Part shown: piece after piece, positions 1 to 12,049 of the stretch
How the letters are laid out: each line of letters starts with the position of its first letter
Position numbering within the stretch: the stretch's first letter is position 1
Origin: Piper betle
Taxonomy: Eukaryota; Streptophyta; Magnoliopsida; Piperales; Piperaceae
Reading direction: 5' to 3'
Length of the DNA: 64,000 nucleotides
Assembly (NCBI GenBank): GCA_033002965.1
Contig: JAURVB010006561.1
Location: forward strand, 1-64,000
The notes under the pieces: generated by a model
The model's input: the letters and a program-made list of their open reading frames with translations, nothing else
Told to the model about the DNA's origin: nothing
Database searches by the model: none
Position numbers and translations under genes: made by a program

Positions 1-763
1 CAGTGGCTCCTCAGTAGTGCCCTTCAGAGTGTTCACGTGGAGTATGATGTTTTCTTTCATATGAGAGTTTGCTCTCATAGCCAGCTTGTTATAGTTATTT
101 TATTTTCCGGACCAGTAACACTTGTTACTGACGTGTTTTATACTATATGTAGGTAATAATCACGAGTTGAAGGAGCCAGCTTGGACGGAGGAGCATTTTT
201 GTCACTTGCACACATGTTAGTCGATTGAGTGTTTATATTTTATTGATGATGCTATCATATTGTGAATGATGTGAAATACTAAGACATGATAGGATATGAT
301 TAAACGCAACGAGATAATGTTATGACATGATGAAAAGCTAAGATATGATGATAAGAGGTGAGATGTGATCAGAGTGCGTAGCAGAAGTATGGCCCAAGTT
401 CTATAATGAATATACAGTATATTAGATTATGTGTGATTAAAATTATTGATATATGCATATATATTGGTATGTATTGTTTTGACAGGGTGGATCCTAATTG
501 CACTTTTAGGGGAAATTCTGTCCGTTTTATTTTAGAATTTTTATTAAGTTTAATCGTAATGGTATTGGTGTGTGCTTGAATTGCATGTCATTCATGTAGT
601 ACCACGTTAGGGTTGTATATTCATCAATGCATTGCGAGTCGTATCTTCATCTTAAGACGCCGAGATTGGATCCGCATGAGTTAGGTTCGGGTTAGCCGAC
701 CTAACCGGGGCCTGTAACATGCCGGTTCGGTTCACGAGTGTGGACCGGATTTCGGGTGTTACA
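1..763 (+). repeat. 3' part of an LTR, cut by the window edge
   Basis: This stretch is closely similar to 47671-48397, the 3' part of the complete solo LTR described below, and ends in the same GGGTGTTACA. The 5' part lies outside the window. It appears to be inserted in an older copy of the same LTR, whose remaining 3' end follows directly. No coding sequence is visible. The family name is inferred only from LTR ends of the TGTAA...TTACA type, common in plant Ty3/Gypsy elements. Confidence 0.8.
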
Positions 764-1064
764 GGTGGTCCCTATTGTACTTTTAGGGGGGGAGACTCTA
801 TCCGTTTTATTTTTAAAAATAGTTATTTTCTTTAAATTTTTCACTGGTTTGATTTGTTTTTACAAGATCGCATATCATTGCATGTATTTAGAACAACGTT
901 AGAACTAAACATCACATCCAAGCATTGTATGTTACGTTACCAGTTTGAGACGCCGAAGGTAGATCCGGATAGGCTTAATCGACTCAAGTAGAATAACGAA
1001 TAGTTCGAGTCGCCGGTAGCATTTTTGGGTCGGTTCATTGGTAAACTGAAATGAGGGTGTTATA
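764..1064 (+). repeat. 3' end of an older LTR of the same family
   Basis: The sequence resumes at the motif GGTGGTCCCTATTG, which matches the internal GGTGGATCCTAATTG of the copy before it (about 487). It ends with a decayed GGTGTTATA. This is what one LTR inserted into another would leave, with GGTGG as the likely 5 bp target; the other copy of that target is outside the window. Confidence 0.65.
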
Positions 1065-1960
1065 CCTATATTTAAATTGTCTAATTTTTTTTCTTTTTAC
1101 ATGAATTAACAAGCATGTTGTTGTTTTGAAATTAATTTTGTATTCAATTAATGCATTTATCATGATTATAATTTAAATATAGATCTGGATAGATGTAATA
1201 GAATTTGATAAAAAAAATGGTTACTATATCAAATCTAAATAATCGTATCACTCTAATCCTAAGAAAAAAACAGTCTTTGATCTTAGACTACGGCTCTTTA
1301 TACCAATATTAGATCTTAATATAATTAATTAAAATAAAAATAATAATATTAAATACCTAGATCGACGTAGGATGTTTTCCAAGGTTTCCATAATCAAGGT
1401 TTGATTATTAGTACCAAACCTATTTTCATAACTTATCTCTCTTTTTCTATAATACTATAAAATAATATTTTTCTTTATTTTCTTTTCTAAAATTATATGT
1501 ATGTATCCTTATATAAAAGAGATGATAATTATCCTTCTCATCGTATATAGCTATATGTAGATTTAGATAAAATCTATTAGATATATTCATTTGATTTGGA
1601 TGGGATACACCTATCTCTGCGATATACGCCAACTCATACATTACTACTATTTAAGCCCATTGGTTACCAAAATTACAACTATTCAATTGGTTCTTAGCCG
1701 AGTACCGGCCACCTTTCACCTTCTCTATATATTTATGCTCAACTGTTGAGAGAAAACGCCGATTGGATTTTGTACTTTGGTCTGCATCAGAACGCTGGTT
1801 GGTGATCGATCCTGTAGTTTAACCTGTGAATTATAGCGATTTTCGGTATATAATTTTATCATACTTTTATTTATTAAATCCTGCACTTGATTAAATCAGA
1901 CGTTTTATCTTCACCAACAAAGAAATCTCTCTAATTCTTATACGTATTGTTAGGCCAACA
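1065..1960. other. Intergenic, promoter side of the SKP1-like gene
   Basis: AT-rich sequence with no coding signal. The last 240 bases hold a TATA-like box and presumably the 5' UTR of the SKP1-like gene. Confidence 0.5.
1726..1732 (+). promoter_or_regulatory. TATA box of the SKP1-like gene
   Basis: TATATAT in a pyrimidine-rich setting, about 230 bases before the ATG at 1961. Position and sequence fit a core promoter; no other evidence. Confidence 0.4.
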
Positions 1961-2410
1961 ATGGTGACTTTCACGACCTCCGACGAGAAGGTGTTCGATG
2001 TGGAAGATGGTCTGTTCATGGAGTCGCCCTTGATCACAAGCATGGTCGAAGGCAACAAAGAGCCTCTGAAAATCAATGTTAGCTCAGACATCTTCTCCAT
2101 TGCCATGGAATACTACAAGAAAAAGAAGGCTTCAAGCAGCAAAGAGTTGGGCAGAGTCATGATACTAAATTGTGACAAGAAGACTCTCATCGAACTCATC
2201 GAAGCCGCCGTCGATTTGAAGCTGGCAAGTCTGCTAAGTTGTGCTCTTGATTGCGTGAGAGAATTGGAGTGGTGCAATATGGAGAGTATGCATGACCGGG
2301 AGTTCCTCGTCAAGCTCATGGAAACGGGTATCACCCAGAAAAACTACACTCTAGTATCTTATGCTCTGGATAAGATTCCTGCAATGTTGACATCCGAAGT
2401 TCTGAGATAA
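1961..2410 (+). CDS. SKP1-like protein (divergent, 149 aa)
   Basis: Single-exon gene. Residues 1-56 resemble the SKP1 POZ domain: VTFTTSDEKVFDVEDG, then MESPLITSMVEG, then IFSIAMEYYKKKK, matching the order of the plant ASK proteins (LKSSDGE.FEV, ES.TI.HM.E, VIEYCK). Residues 67-95 (LNCDKKTLIELIEAAVDLKLASLL) match the start of the SKP1 dimerisation domain, which binds F-box proteins. SKP1 links F-box proteins to cullin-1 in SCF ubiquitin ligases. The C-terminal helix region is divergent and lacks the usual WAFE ending, so F-box binding is not assured. Length is close to normal for ASK proteins (about 150-170). The ATG chosen opens the POZ domain. A TATA box lies upstream. Diverged SKP1 paralogues are common in plants; it could be expressed or decaying. 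Confidence 0.75.
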   Translation: MVTFTTSDEKVFDVEDGLFMESPLITSMVEGNKEPLKINVSSDIFSIAMEYYKKKKASSSKELGRVMILNCDKKTLIELIEAAVDLKLASLLSCALDCVRELEWCNMESMHDREFLVKLMETGITQKNYTLVSYALDKIPAMLTSEVLR

Positions 2411-2559
2411 ATGAATTTTCTTTTCTGTTAATATTTATCAAGTTCAGTGGACATACATTAATTCAATCTATATGCCTTCTATCTTCTACCTGCTATCTTC
2501 CATCTCTATCTTCTTCTTCTATATATAATAAATAAGAGAGCGATTTTGGAAGAGTCTCA

Positions 2560-3560
2560 ATTTAATGAGAAATTAGCAAATGCCAATTTTTGATTGGTTA
2601 ATTAAAATAAAATATAAAAATTAAAAAAAGATAATTACGTGTGTGATATAGATAAAGATCATAAGATAAACACCAGTAAAGAGATCCAAATACGTAGATA
2701 AATACGTGTATATATATATATGTATATATATATATTAGAATTCATTTAAAATTTTATTAATATTATAATTTCCGGAAATTTTAATTAATTAAATTGTAAA
2801 TATCACAAAGATGGAAAATCCATTCTTTTAAATTTTTATTCATAATTTTCGAAAATTTTAATTAATTAAATCAACAAATGTCAATTTTTGTTTTGTTAAT
2901 TAAAATAAAATATTAAAAATTTTAAAAAAGATCATTAAGTGTGTGACATAGATATATAAAGATCATAACATAGATTCCAATAATATTTTAGAATTTATTT
3001 AAAATCTTATTAATATCATAATTTTTGGATTTTTTAATTGATTAAATTGCAAATACGATAAAGATGGAAAATGTAATCTTTTAGATTTTTACTCGTAATA
3101 TAAGGAACTTTAAATTAATTAAATTGCAAATATGATAAATAAGCAAAAAATAAATCCAAATACATGCATAGATAGATAGAGATACGTAGATAATTTTTTA
3201 TAATTTATTTCAAATCTTATTGATATCATAATTATCGAACTTTTTAATTAATTAAATTACAAAATGATAAAGATGAAAAATCTAATCTTTTAGATTTTTT
3301 CATAATCTTCGGAATTTTAATTAACTAAATTGCAAATATGATAAAGAAGGAAAATCTAATCTTTTAGATTCTTTTATATTATTTTGGAATTTTTCAATTA
3401 ATTAAATTAGAATATAATAAAGATGGAAAATAAGAGAGATAGACACCATTTCTTGATTACTTTCAGAATTTTTTAATTAATCAAATTATAAATCCAATAA
3501 ATAAATGAAATATGACAAAGATGAGAAGATAAATACCAAAAAGATCCAAATACGTTGATT
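2560..3560. repeat. AT-rich degenerate tandem repeat
   Basis: A unit containing TTAATTAATTAAATTGCAAA, GATAAAGATGGAAAATCTAAT and CTTTTAGATTTTT recurs at about 2770, 2850, 3030, 3110, 3250, 3320 and 3400. Larger blocks begin with TTATTTAAAATCTTATTAAT at about 2740, 2995 and 3205. Spacing of blocks is roughly 210-255 bases, with smaller units of about 80-95. The units are diverged from each other. No coding sequence. Confidence 0.6.
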
Positions 3561-5030
3561 GTATTAAAAATGATTGAAATTAAAAATGGTCAAATTTTAA
3601 ATATAGTTCGATTGTATTACAAGTTTATTCACTTTTTTGAAACGTATAAAATTCAAACAAAGTGAATCACTTTAAATAGGGTTAATTCGAATTTTAACAA
3701 AGATATTAATCATTATAGTTTTAATATATATATATATATTAAATATAATAAAATAGAAAAATGTAATAAATCAACTAGAATGGGCACCGCACTATGCGCG
3801 AGAACATTTTGAAAAAATACAGTTTAGTAAGGAATATATTTCTAAATATATATATATTTTAAAAAAATGATATAATATAAATGAATTTAATTAAATTATA
3901 CTATAATTTTAATTTAATATAATATCTCTTAGTAAACAATAGATTCAAATTTGATATGGTTTGGTACCTAATATATAATTATTGCCTGATTGATTTGTTA
4001 TTTGTGAAATATTGTTTTTGACCTGTTAATTCGGGGTATAGTGTGTGTGTGTGTGTTTTTTCTTTTTAATCTTCCGGAAAAAGTATTTTAAATTTGTCCA
4101 AAAAATTCTTAAATTTTGTAGCAGTCACTTAATAAAACGATATTAAAACCATCCAAAAATTATTTGAATTAACAATTTTCAAATGGAAGGTAAACTCTTA
4201 ATTCAACAACAAAACAGTAATACATAACCAAAAAAATAATACTCGTAATATTTAGCCACAAGTTCCTAGTAGAAATAGTCTGTTACATTGAGAAAAATAA
4301 ATTAACTACTATGAGTCTTCATATTTAATGAATAATTTGAGAAAAATCGACTAGATTTTACATTTAAAATGCAAAAAATCTGATTTTTTATACATTAAAT
4401 ATAATTATAATAATATTAATAAATAAAATAATTATATTTAACAAACATACTTCAAGAATGATCCATCTAATTTAAGTAGGCTATAATACATAACAATCTT
4501 ATGTAAAGATTATTAAATTAAATAAATTAAAATTTTTGTTTGCCTCACAATGCATGGCCAGTTAATTGACTATAAAAAGAGTTTTTTTATCGAAAAAAAG
4601 ATATTTTTGGATATTATCACGTGGTGGAAAGATTATACTTAATTGCAAAGAGAGGAAGTATTCAAATAATAACCGGAGTACATTCTGATTTTGTTTTAAA
4701 TTTTAAAATAAATTAATCTAATCCAAATTAATTTAAATTTATAAGTAAAAAATTTTTTTTAAAAAAAATGTAGCCATAGTCGTCAATTGGCCACTTGTCA
4801 TTGGCCAAAGAAAAGTACATAGATTTAGTGGTCAGGACTTAAAGCAATATGAGATCTGCCACGTCAAGGTTAGTACTCTTCCCCTTGAGGCAGCCAAACT
4901 TGGCCACCCAAAGTTGAGGGTTGAGTCTGACCATGAACGGCGATTAGGTTGCTTTACGATTAGTTTTTTAAATATTAAATATATTTTTTAGGATATTTTA
5001 GGTGATTAATATTTTCCCTCATTCTTTTCT
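3561..5030. other. AT-rich intergenic sequence
   Basis: No gene seen. A short GT run lies at about 4040-4054, and many TA-rich stretches are present. A less AT-rich segment around 4780-4960 has no recognisable open frame. Confidence 0.5.
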
Positions 5031-6560
5031 AAGGGCTGTAAATAAATCAAACATGCTTGCAAGTATTTTATGTTTGACTCGATTTAGCTTGAAATCGTGC
5101 TCGTTAATTTTATGTTTAAAAAAAATACTCGGTTCGAAATAGATAACTAGTTAAACAACGAACAGAGCTTAAGTTAATGAGTGTTTGGCTTGGCTTAACT
5201 CAAAATTCGAGTTCAACGTGTTCAAACTAAAAAAAATACTCGGCTCGTCAATATTGTTGAGGTCACATTGAACTTATATAGTATTGGAAAAAAAATTTTG
5301 ATCCTATATAAGTCGAGCAAGAGCTAAACACAAACATTTGCTCACTTTGAAAATATAGTGAGCCGAACACTAGCCAAGTCCAAACACCATAAAATTTGGA
5401 CAAACTGCTCGACCCATAATAAATCAAAGGCTCATCGAGCACTCAAACAAGCTGAAACCATAGTCGTAAAAATCGGCTAATTATACTCGGAATTGGTCGA
5501 TTTAAATCGAATCAAAATGATCCCGATCCAAAAAAACATAAAAATCGGTCCTAAAAAAATCGGTCCCTAAATCGATCGAGTTGAGCCGATTCTACCTGAG
5601 TTGAGCCATGAATCGGCCGATTCGGGACCGATTCAGGAGGGCAGGACCGATTCAGGAGGGGCATAGGGAGGGGGCAGGGTGGTGAGGGCGAGTGGACAGG
5701 GTAGCGACAAGGGGCAGGGCTGTGACAGGGGGCGGCGATCGGGGTCACCCAAGTAGTGGCCTTTAGCCTGTTTCGGTGGCAACATGCAACAGAGGGATGA
5801 CCAGATCTTCGAAACGGAGACAGTGTCAAGGCGGTCGGTGGTGCTCGAGGTGGCACGGCGGCGACGGAATCGCGTTAAGAGGGCGTGAGCTCACGACCTT
5901 CTTCGGGTTGTGGAGACCGGGCTGCGGCCAAAAAGATAGGGACGACTCGGGGATGTGTTAGCGGTGACCGGCGAAAGGGGGGGAGGGGGAAGATGAGGGC
6001 AGTGATGCGGGGGCTGGGGGCGACATCGATGGCGGCGAGAGTGGTGGTGTGGGGGGGAAGGGGGAGAGAAGTGTCAAGTGGTTTAAAAAAGGTCAGTGGC
6101 AATATAATAAATAAAAGTTGACTCAGATTTCAACATGAGTAAAAAATAATAACTACACCATAATAAATTTAAAAAAATTCAAAAAAATTAAAAAAATTAA
6201 ATAAAATATAATATACACCATAACATCATAATGATATATTATATAATTAATAACCTACCTAAACTACTTTATAACGTATCATAATATGTTATATAATTCT
6301 ATCAATTTTGGTTGATTCAAGTAAATCGACTTGTGTTTGATTTTTGATGAATTAAGCTAATTCAATGACTCTGTTCAAGTCTGTTTCAATGACTCCCTTT
6401 AAATCCGATTCTAACTCTTAATTTTAATTTTTACAACTATGGCTCAAATATGCTTGCAAAAAATCGTGTCAAATTCAAAAATACTCTTCTTAGCTCGGTT
6501 CGGCTAGATTACACACTTACTTTAATTAAACCTGTTTTTTCCGTAATATTAATTTTTTCG
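5031..6560. mobile_element. Old element rich in CTCG motifs, interrupted by a hAT-like insertion
   Basis: 5031-5458 and 6442-6560 share repeated GCTCG/CGAGC, AAACATGCTTGCAA and GGCTCG motifs, and the text on the two sides continues naturally if 5459-6441 is removed. The family resembles the 61079-61747 element in its CTCGA-rich composition. Exact termini are not resolved, although the GGGCTGTAAATAAA at 5033 is a plausible end. Confidence 0.4.
5459..6441. mobile_element. Non-autonomous hAT-like element, copy 1
   Basis: Begins CATAGTCGTAAAAAT and ends ATTTTTACAACTATG, imperfect terminal inverted repeats. Flanks are GCTGAAAC on the left and GCTCAAAT on the right, six of eight bases shared, as expected for an aged 8 bp hAT target duplication. 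The centre is GC-rich and purine-biased on this strand; short open frames there have no recognisable domains. A relative in opposite orientation lies at 22733-23441. The superfamily is inferred from target size and TIR type. Confidence 0.65.
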
Positions 6561-6712
6561 TTTTATGGGTAAAATTCTCCTATAAAACCCACAATTTTGT
6601 AACAAATAAAAAAGTAATTAGTCATAATCACATTAGAGGTTGGTCCAATCAAGATGAAAGGGCATTTGCGTAATTTCATTAACAAGGCCTTCTCTTAAAT
6701 AGGGCCAAGGGG

Positions 6713-6718
6713 TATAAA
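6713..6718 (+). promoter_or_regulatory. TATA box of the TFIIA small-subunit gene
   Basis: TATAAA inside GGTATAAAAGC, 142 bases upstream of the start codon at 6860. It is followed by a pyrimidine and GC-rich 5' UTR. A good match to plant TATA consensus. Confidence 0.7.
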
Positions 6719-6859
6719 AGCTAGGGCAAACAATTTCCTTCCTCCCGCTCAATCTCCGGCCACCTCCTCCGGCGAGCCTCGCCGACCTCCGCCGTCGCAA
6801 CGCCGGCGCCGCTGCCGATAGTCCAATTCGAGGTTTTTTTCCGGCCAGTCTTGGGAAAG

Positions 6860-9800
6860 ATGGCGACTTTCGAGCTATACCGCCGGTCGACCATCGGGAT
6901 GTGCTTGACTGAGACCTTGGACGAGATGGTCTCTAATGGCACGCTGAGCCCGGAGCTCGCCATCCAAGTTCTTGTTCAATTCGATAAGGTTTGGGTTTGA
7001 ATTCTTGTTTTGGGATTTTTGGTGGATGGTTCACTTCTTTTGCGGTTTCGTTTTGTGTCTGATTTGTTGTGGTATCTTGCGCTGTTGTTGGCGGTGGTGG
7101 TTTGGTAGTCTATGACGGAGGCGTTGGAGACGCAAGTGAAGAGCAAGGTCACCGTCAAGGTACGTCCTTTGAAATCCGAATGCTTTTCTATGAGGTTGTT
7201 ATGGTGCAATTTTGTTCAGGCTTTGCGAACTTTTGGTGTCACTCTTAAAGAAGATGGAGCTCTGATAGTCAATAATGTTCTTGGTTTAGTCAGTTTTATG
7301 GTTAGCTTAGATATCTTATGGAGTAGCTGGGTTTCTTGTGATTGTCTGACTCGAGTATGACTGTATGGTTGTTTATGTGGGGGCGAAAACTTGCAAGGTG
7401 TAAGCAAGGTACAAGGGTATCGGATTTCCTTATTGATTGTTATTCAGTGTTTTATGGCACCGTTGTATTCTAGGCTTACATTTTTCACAACATAGTATGT
7501 ATTGATTGAACACTAATTGGGTCTAACTATGATGGGAATTTCTTTTTCATCCCCGCTTGAATTTTTTATGTGTAGTATATATGTTGGTGGAAGATATGGG
7601 ATTTATATTTGGGGCGGTAAATGGTATTTAAGTTAAATAATAATAAAGAAAAAGCACACTAGGATTTGAACCTTAGCCTTATGTACGCCACTCACGAATT
7701 CAACCTTAAATACTTAAAGAGTAGTTTTGGCTTGCTTATCTTATCATGACTAAAGACCCTACTTGTCTTAAAGAGACAATAAAAATTGATTATAAAACTT
7801 CAAATAGAAAGGATAAAGATTAGTTAAAAATCTAATATAAATTCAAGACCTACTCATTTAAATATATCTTATAAGTTATAAGATGCAAAATTAAAATATT
7901 ATAGGAGATTTGCAATTTTTTTTATGGAATTTTGTTGTAGTATATTGCAAGCCTTGTATGGCCACTAAGGTTCAGGCTTTTTACTTGATCCAATGAAAGT
8001 TAGTTTTCCTTCACAAAGTTTTTTTGTTGAGGATCAGTTAAGAGTGGTTGTCTATACTTGTGTATTCTAGATTTATGCTGATAAATAAAAGCTGAGAAAC
8101 ACCTAGTAGAAGATAAAGCCTGCCCACACATGCAACGATCCAATTAATATCTGTTGTAAATTACAGTACCATCTAAACTTCAATGTATTCTATGTTCTAT
8201 TTCTTGAAGTAGTACATAATGGATCTGGTGAAATTATCTTTTACTCTTACATTATGAATATCTCTTTGTTAATATTTAAGAGCAGCAACTTTGTTTGTTT
8301 TCAATTTATTGACCTGTTTGACTTGTTTACTACTTTGTGAATTCATGACTATGCTTGCTTTTGGTTGAAAGGTATATTTTTCATAAGATTAAAATTAAGT
8401 TGATAATAGGATTACTTTGTTTGCTTCATTAAAATTTTTTTTTAGAATTACGTACTTTGAGATTTCTCTGTTCATTTGATATAACTCATACAAATTTTTG
8501 TTTGTAGTAATAGTATTACTTTGTTTGTTTGATGGATTTTTCTTTAGTAGATTTTAATCTGGATTTATGTCCAAACTAGATAATGTATCTAAGCGTGGTT
8601 GTGTGATACTTAGATTTTATCATTTCTGTGAAGAAGCAGAGAGCAAAAATTCGCAGAACCTTGTCCATTTGATATAACTCATCTGGAGTTTTACTTTCTG
8701 CTTTGATACATGCATAGGCTATTTGAGATTATTCTTTGTATTTAAGACTTTTCATTTGATGCCTCCAGTTGATTGTATGTAATGGAATGAAATTGCCAAC
8801 GAATGTTTTCAGATATAGTTGCTGCCGAAATACAAAGTGGCTTAACCATTGAAATACATCTATAATTGCTACTGACTCATTTATTACTGGTCCCATGCCC
8901 TAATAAGACTATAAATCTGTTTTCAGCAGAATGGACCCCAAAGTAGAGGATGGCAACATGCACTTTCTTATATTGTGGTGATTTGTAAATAATCTTTGAG
9001 TTTTTTAGCAGAAAATGAATTTTTTTATATTAACCGACAGTGAAAATTTTAGTATAATTACTGAAAGAGGGGAGATGTTATGAATTGTCTTTAATACCCT
9101 TAACCTTAAATTTAGTTTAAGTTTTTTAAAAAAAGAGATCATGGCTGCCGTGGCAGCCAAACGCCGGTGGAGGTGGCCTTGGCTGCCTCATGGCCGGCCT
9201 CCCATGGCCAACCTTGGGGCGGCTGGATCTGGCCGCCCCAAGGGCTGGGGTGGCCAGATTTGGCCACGGCCAAGGCAAGTTCCAGAGTGCTGCTCCAGCT
9301 GAGGTTTTTCAAAAAAATAATTAGTTTTTTTAAATAGGTTTTTTAAAACCAAAAATAATTTGGAGGACAGTTTTATCATTGTAATAAATTTTCTCCTTTT
9401 CTGATAATTATACCTGATTTTTCAACTGTCTGGTAATATCAAATAATTTCTTCCCTTTTGGTAAAAAACTCGTAATCTTTCATTGTCATTGGTGAACTTC
9501 ATGGTTAACTGAATTTATGCACCATAAATTCTCTTATAGTTCTTGCTCCTGGTGGCTTAAAAACATGGAACAGTCTTGATATTTAAGTTCTGTAAAATTT
9601 AAAGATCAGTAATAAGCCATAGCCCATTAATGGTTGAATGAATTCTTGGCCTGTTAAGTGAATTTTGGATGAAGAAGTAAACTGAAGTTTGTGTAGCTAA
9701 AAGGGAATAAATGAATCTGCCATGAAGATGGGAGTTTTTGTGGAAATTCATATTTCTCAATAAAATCATATTTACAGTTTCTCTAATCTTATAGAGTTCT

Positions 9801-10159
9801 GCATTGGTGATCTGTGAAGCATATACTCGAATTTGTCTCTTATGCTACTGGTAGTGGTACGTCTGGTTTGAACATTTTGTTGTATGCCAGAACGGGTTCT
9901 AGTCGAGATTTCTCATTAGTGTTTGCGTTATATTTTGATGCTTGCTAAAAGATTATTTGACATGACGTTCTAGTTTGGCGAGCTTTCTTGACTATTTTTT
10001 TTTTTACAATGACAACAGGGTCACCTACACACATATCGATTCTGCGACAATGTGTGGACATTCATCTTACAGGATGCCATATTCAAGAACGAAGAAACTC
10101 AGGAAAATGTTGGAAGAGTCAAAATTGTGGCTTGTGACTCCAAGTTACTTACCCAGTAA
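6860..10159 (+). CDS. TFIIA-S: Transcription initiation factor IIA, small (gamma) subunit
   Basis: Three coding exons: 6860-6988, 7109-7159 and 10019-10159, all with GT-AG introns and matching phases. Together they encode 106 aa, the usual length. The protein starts MATFELYRRSTIGMCLTETL, contains the helical bundle segment LSPELAIQVLVQFDKSMTEA, and ends with the beta-barrel part: GHLHTYRFCDNVWTFIL, then VGRVKIVACDSK. TFIIA gamma pairs with the processed alpha/beta subunit, binds TBP on the TATA box and stabilises the preinitiation complex in the nucleus. No frame is broken and every key segment is present, so the gene looks functional. The second intron is about 2.86 kb and contains a transposon at 8998-9472. 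The first intron is 120 bases. Confidence 0.95.
8998..9472. mobile_element. MITE with long imperfect terminal inverted repeats in the TFIIA intron
   Basis: A 475 bp insertion flanked by perfect TAATCTTT copies at 8990-8997 and 9473-9480. The outer ends are GAGTTTTTTAGCAG on the left and the complement of CGAGTTTTTTACCAAA on the right. The inverted similarity continues inward for about 100 bases through ATATTAACCGACAGT and AGTATAATTACTGAAAGA. The centre (about 9140-9300) is strongly GC-rich (GGCCGCC, GGTGGCC motifs) unlike the AT-rich intron. An 8 bp duplication suggests hAT, while the long TIRs would also suit a Mutator-like element. No transposase. Confidence 0.75.
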
Positions 10160-10734
10160 ATAGCATTTTGATTTGTCTTTCCTCCTGCTGAATTTGAGAC
10201 ACCCAAAAACCTTACTGGTTATTTGCCAAATTTGGGAAGATGTAACTTGTTAACATGTATCTCTACCATAATATGGTATATGAAACCCTTGCGTGTGTTA
10301 ACGCTTGTCAAGTACCTTTTCTGGAATTTTCAAGCAAAAAAGGTGCGTAAAAATATAGCATTTCTTCAGGCTAAACTTTTCAGGGATATTGAGGCGTTTT
10401 ATGGGAATCTTTGGTTGGTGTAATTCTTTTTCTTCCATGTAGTTTCTATACATCGTTTTAAGCGAGAGCTTCGTCTTTTGTGCATTGGGAAAACGATTCC
10501 GCCGATTCTTTGATAGACATTATTGCAGACTTGGACCCAACTTTTTATTTTTTGAATAAGTGCATGATTTACTCGGATGAATTGTGCTCGGCCTTCTGGA
10601 CCACTGGATATATATTACGCACCGCAGTTCAATTACACTCTTAGTATAGAAAATGTGCACCCGCAAAGCCTTGAGAGAACACTGTCTTATGAGTAAACAT
10701 GATACACAAACTTATAAAAAGAGTCCAGGTAGAT
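10160..10734. other. Space between convergent TFIIA and caleosin-like genes
   Basis: Contains the 3' UTR of the TFIIA gene (plus) and the 3' end of the caleosin-like gene (minus). No additional gene is visible. Confidence 0.5.
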
Positions 10735-12049
10735 TCACAGGAACCAGTTTTTGGGGAATCTACGCCTTCTTTGGGCGAGAGCTCTATTTTTTTCCAGCTG
10801 CTCAAACAGGCTGCCATCAAAGGCTCCTCTTACAGTCTCTCTGTGCGGCAATCCTTCCTCATCCTTTTCCCAAATTGTAAAGAGGATTCCATTCTGATTG
10901 ACTCATAATCCTGCAAGCAACGAAGATTTTAGTTGATTGTTCACATTGACATAACAAAAGCAAATGATAGATATATAGAACACACATTCATTGAAAAAGG
11001 ATATACAAATCACCAACATGTACTCACCGTCCATTGAAATCAGAATAATTGCGGTTAGCTATGAGTATTGTTTTCAGTTTCTCTTTTGTCAAGGCTTGCT
11101 GGTATCTTACCATACTTGCTGAAAATCGCATCGAATTTTGAGTTCAAATCTACATTGCAAATTAAAGCAAACATTTCGGTTATATATAGCCCAAATCTAA
11201 GCAAGTCAAGTCCAACCAAAATCTCATGTGCTCACCTTCCCTCCGTATCATATGTTTCAGAGTCACTTCCATGCTTGCATTTGTGGATGTTCTTGATATG
11301 TATGGGTAACAAAAGGGATGGGATGTAAACCTGAAATTTGTTGTTCAAGCCAAACAAATGAAGGGGATGGAATTCATTCATGAGTTTCACCAAAAGTGCA
11401 AGCCCAAGATGGAATAAGAAAGTTTGAAACATATTGGTAGGGTGCTGTAGCTAAGTACACCGTTTATAAGGAAACTTGCCGAGAGAGATACCATAAAGGT
11501 ACAGCCAATTGCTCCAAACCTTTCACCATGGCAAGAAGAATTTCTAGTTAATCAGCCCTTTCAGTTTTGAGAATGGAAAGAAAAATTAAGAACAAAGAAC
11601 ACAACAACCTCTTTGCAAAGAAATTGTACTATGGAAAAATCTTTGCTCGTGTATAAATTTATGTAATTTAGTTCAGAATAAAATGAAGGAAAATCAAAGA
11701 AACCTTGAAAGGCCTCCCATGGATACACGATACCATCCTTGTTTCTATCGAAGAAAGAAACATGTTGTTGAAGTACTGATAGGTTGCGATGATCTTTCCC
11801 CTCAGTTCCATTGGGATGGTCTGGATCAGCTGCCACTAGAGCCCTTGCAAGATCTGCATGTTAAAATCAAATTAAACAACAATAACGACTGTGAACAAGG
11901 CATGCTTAAAATTATGGTGCATTGGTTACAAGGCTGTGGCATCCGGTTTTGGAGGTTGACGTTGAGCTTCCGTTCGCGGTGACCAGAGCTCCGGCGGCAA
12001 TTGTCTGGAACATGAAGTCTTCATTGCTGTCTTTGCTTGAGGACGCCAT
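10735..12049 (-). pseudogene. Caleosin/peroxygenase-like gene with several frameshifts
   Basis: Six exons are readable on the minus strand: 12049-11930, 11853-11704, 11519-11431, 11330-11236, 11149-11028 and 10910-10735. Family landmarks are in order: RKLNVNLQNRMPQPYLARAL, the EF-hand [12 protein letters not shown] preceded by QQHVSFFD (haem-binding histidine region), the membrane segment and proline knot [16 protein letters not shown], then [47 protein letters not shown] and [16 protein letters not shown]. Caleosins are lipid-body or ER peroxygenases that oxidise fatty acids using hydroperoxides. Exon 1 loses one base between ALVT and ERKLNV. Exon 3 is one base short at its start, exon 5 has two shifts, and exon 6 reads into a stop before [12 protein letters not shown]. 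The 3' end keeps a normal stop. The gene is therefore a pseudogene, unless the indels are assembly errors. Confidence 0.8.

Noticed and set aside
5551..6121. Open frames in the GC-rich hAT-like core
   Set aside because: Several overlapping frames on both strands without recognisable motifs.
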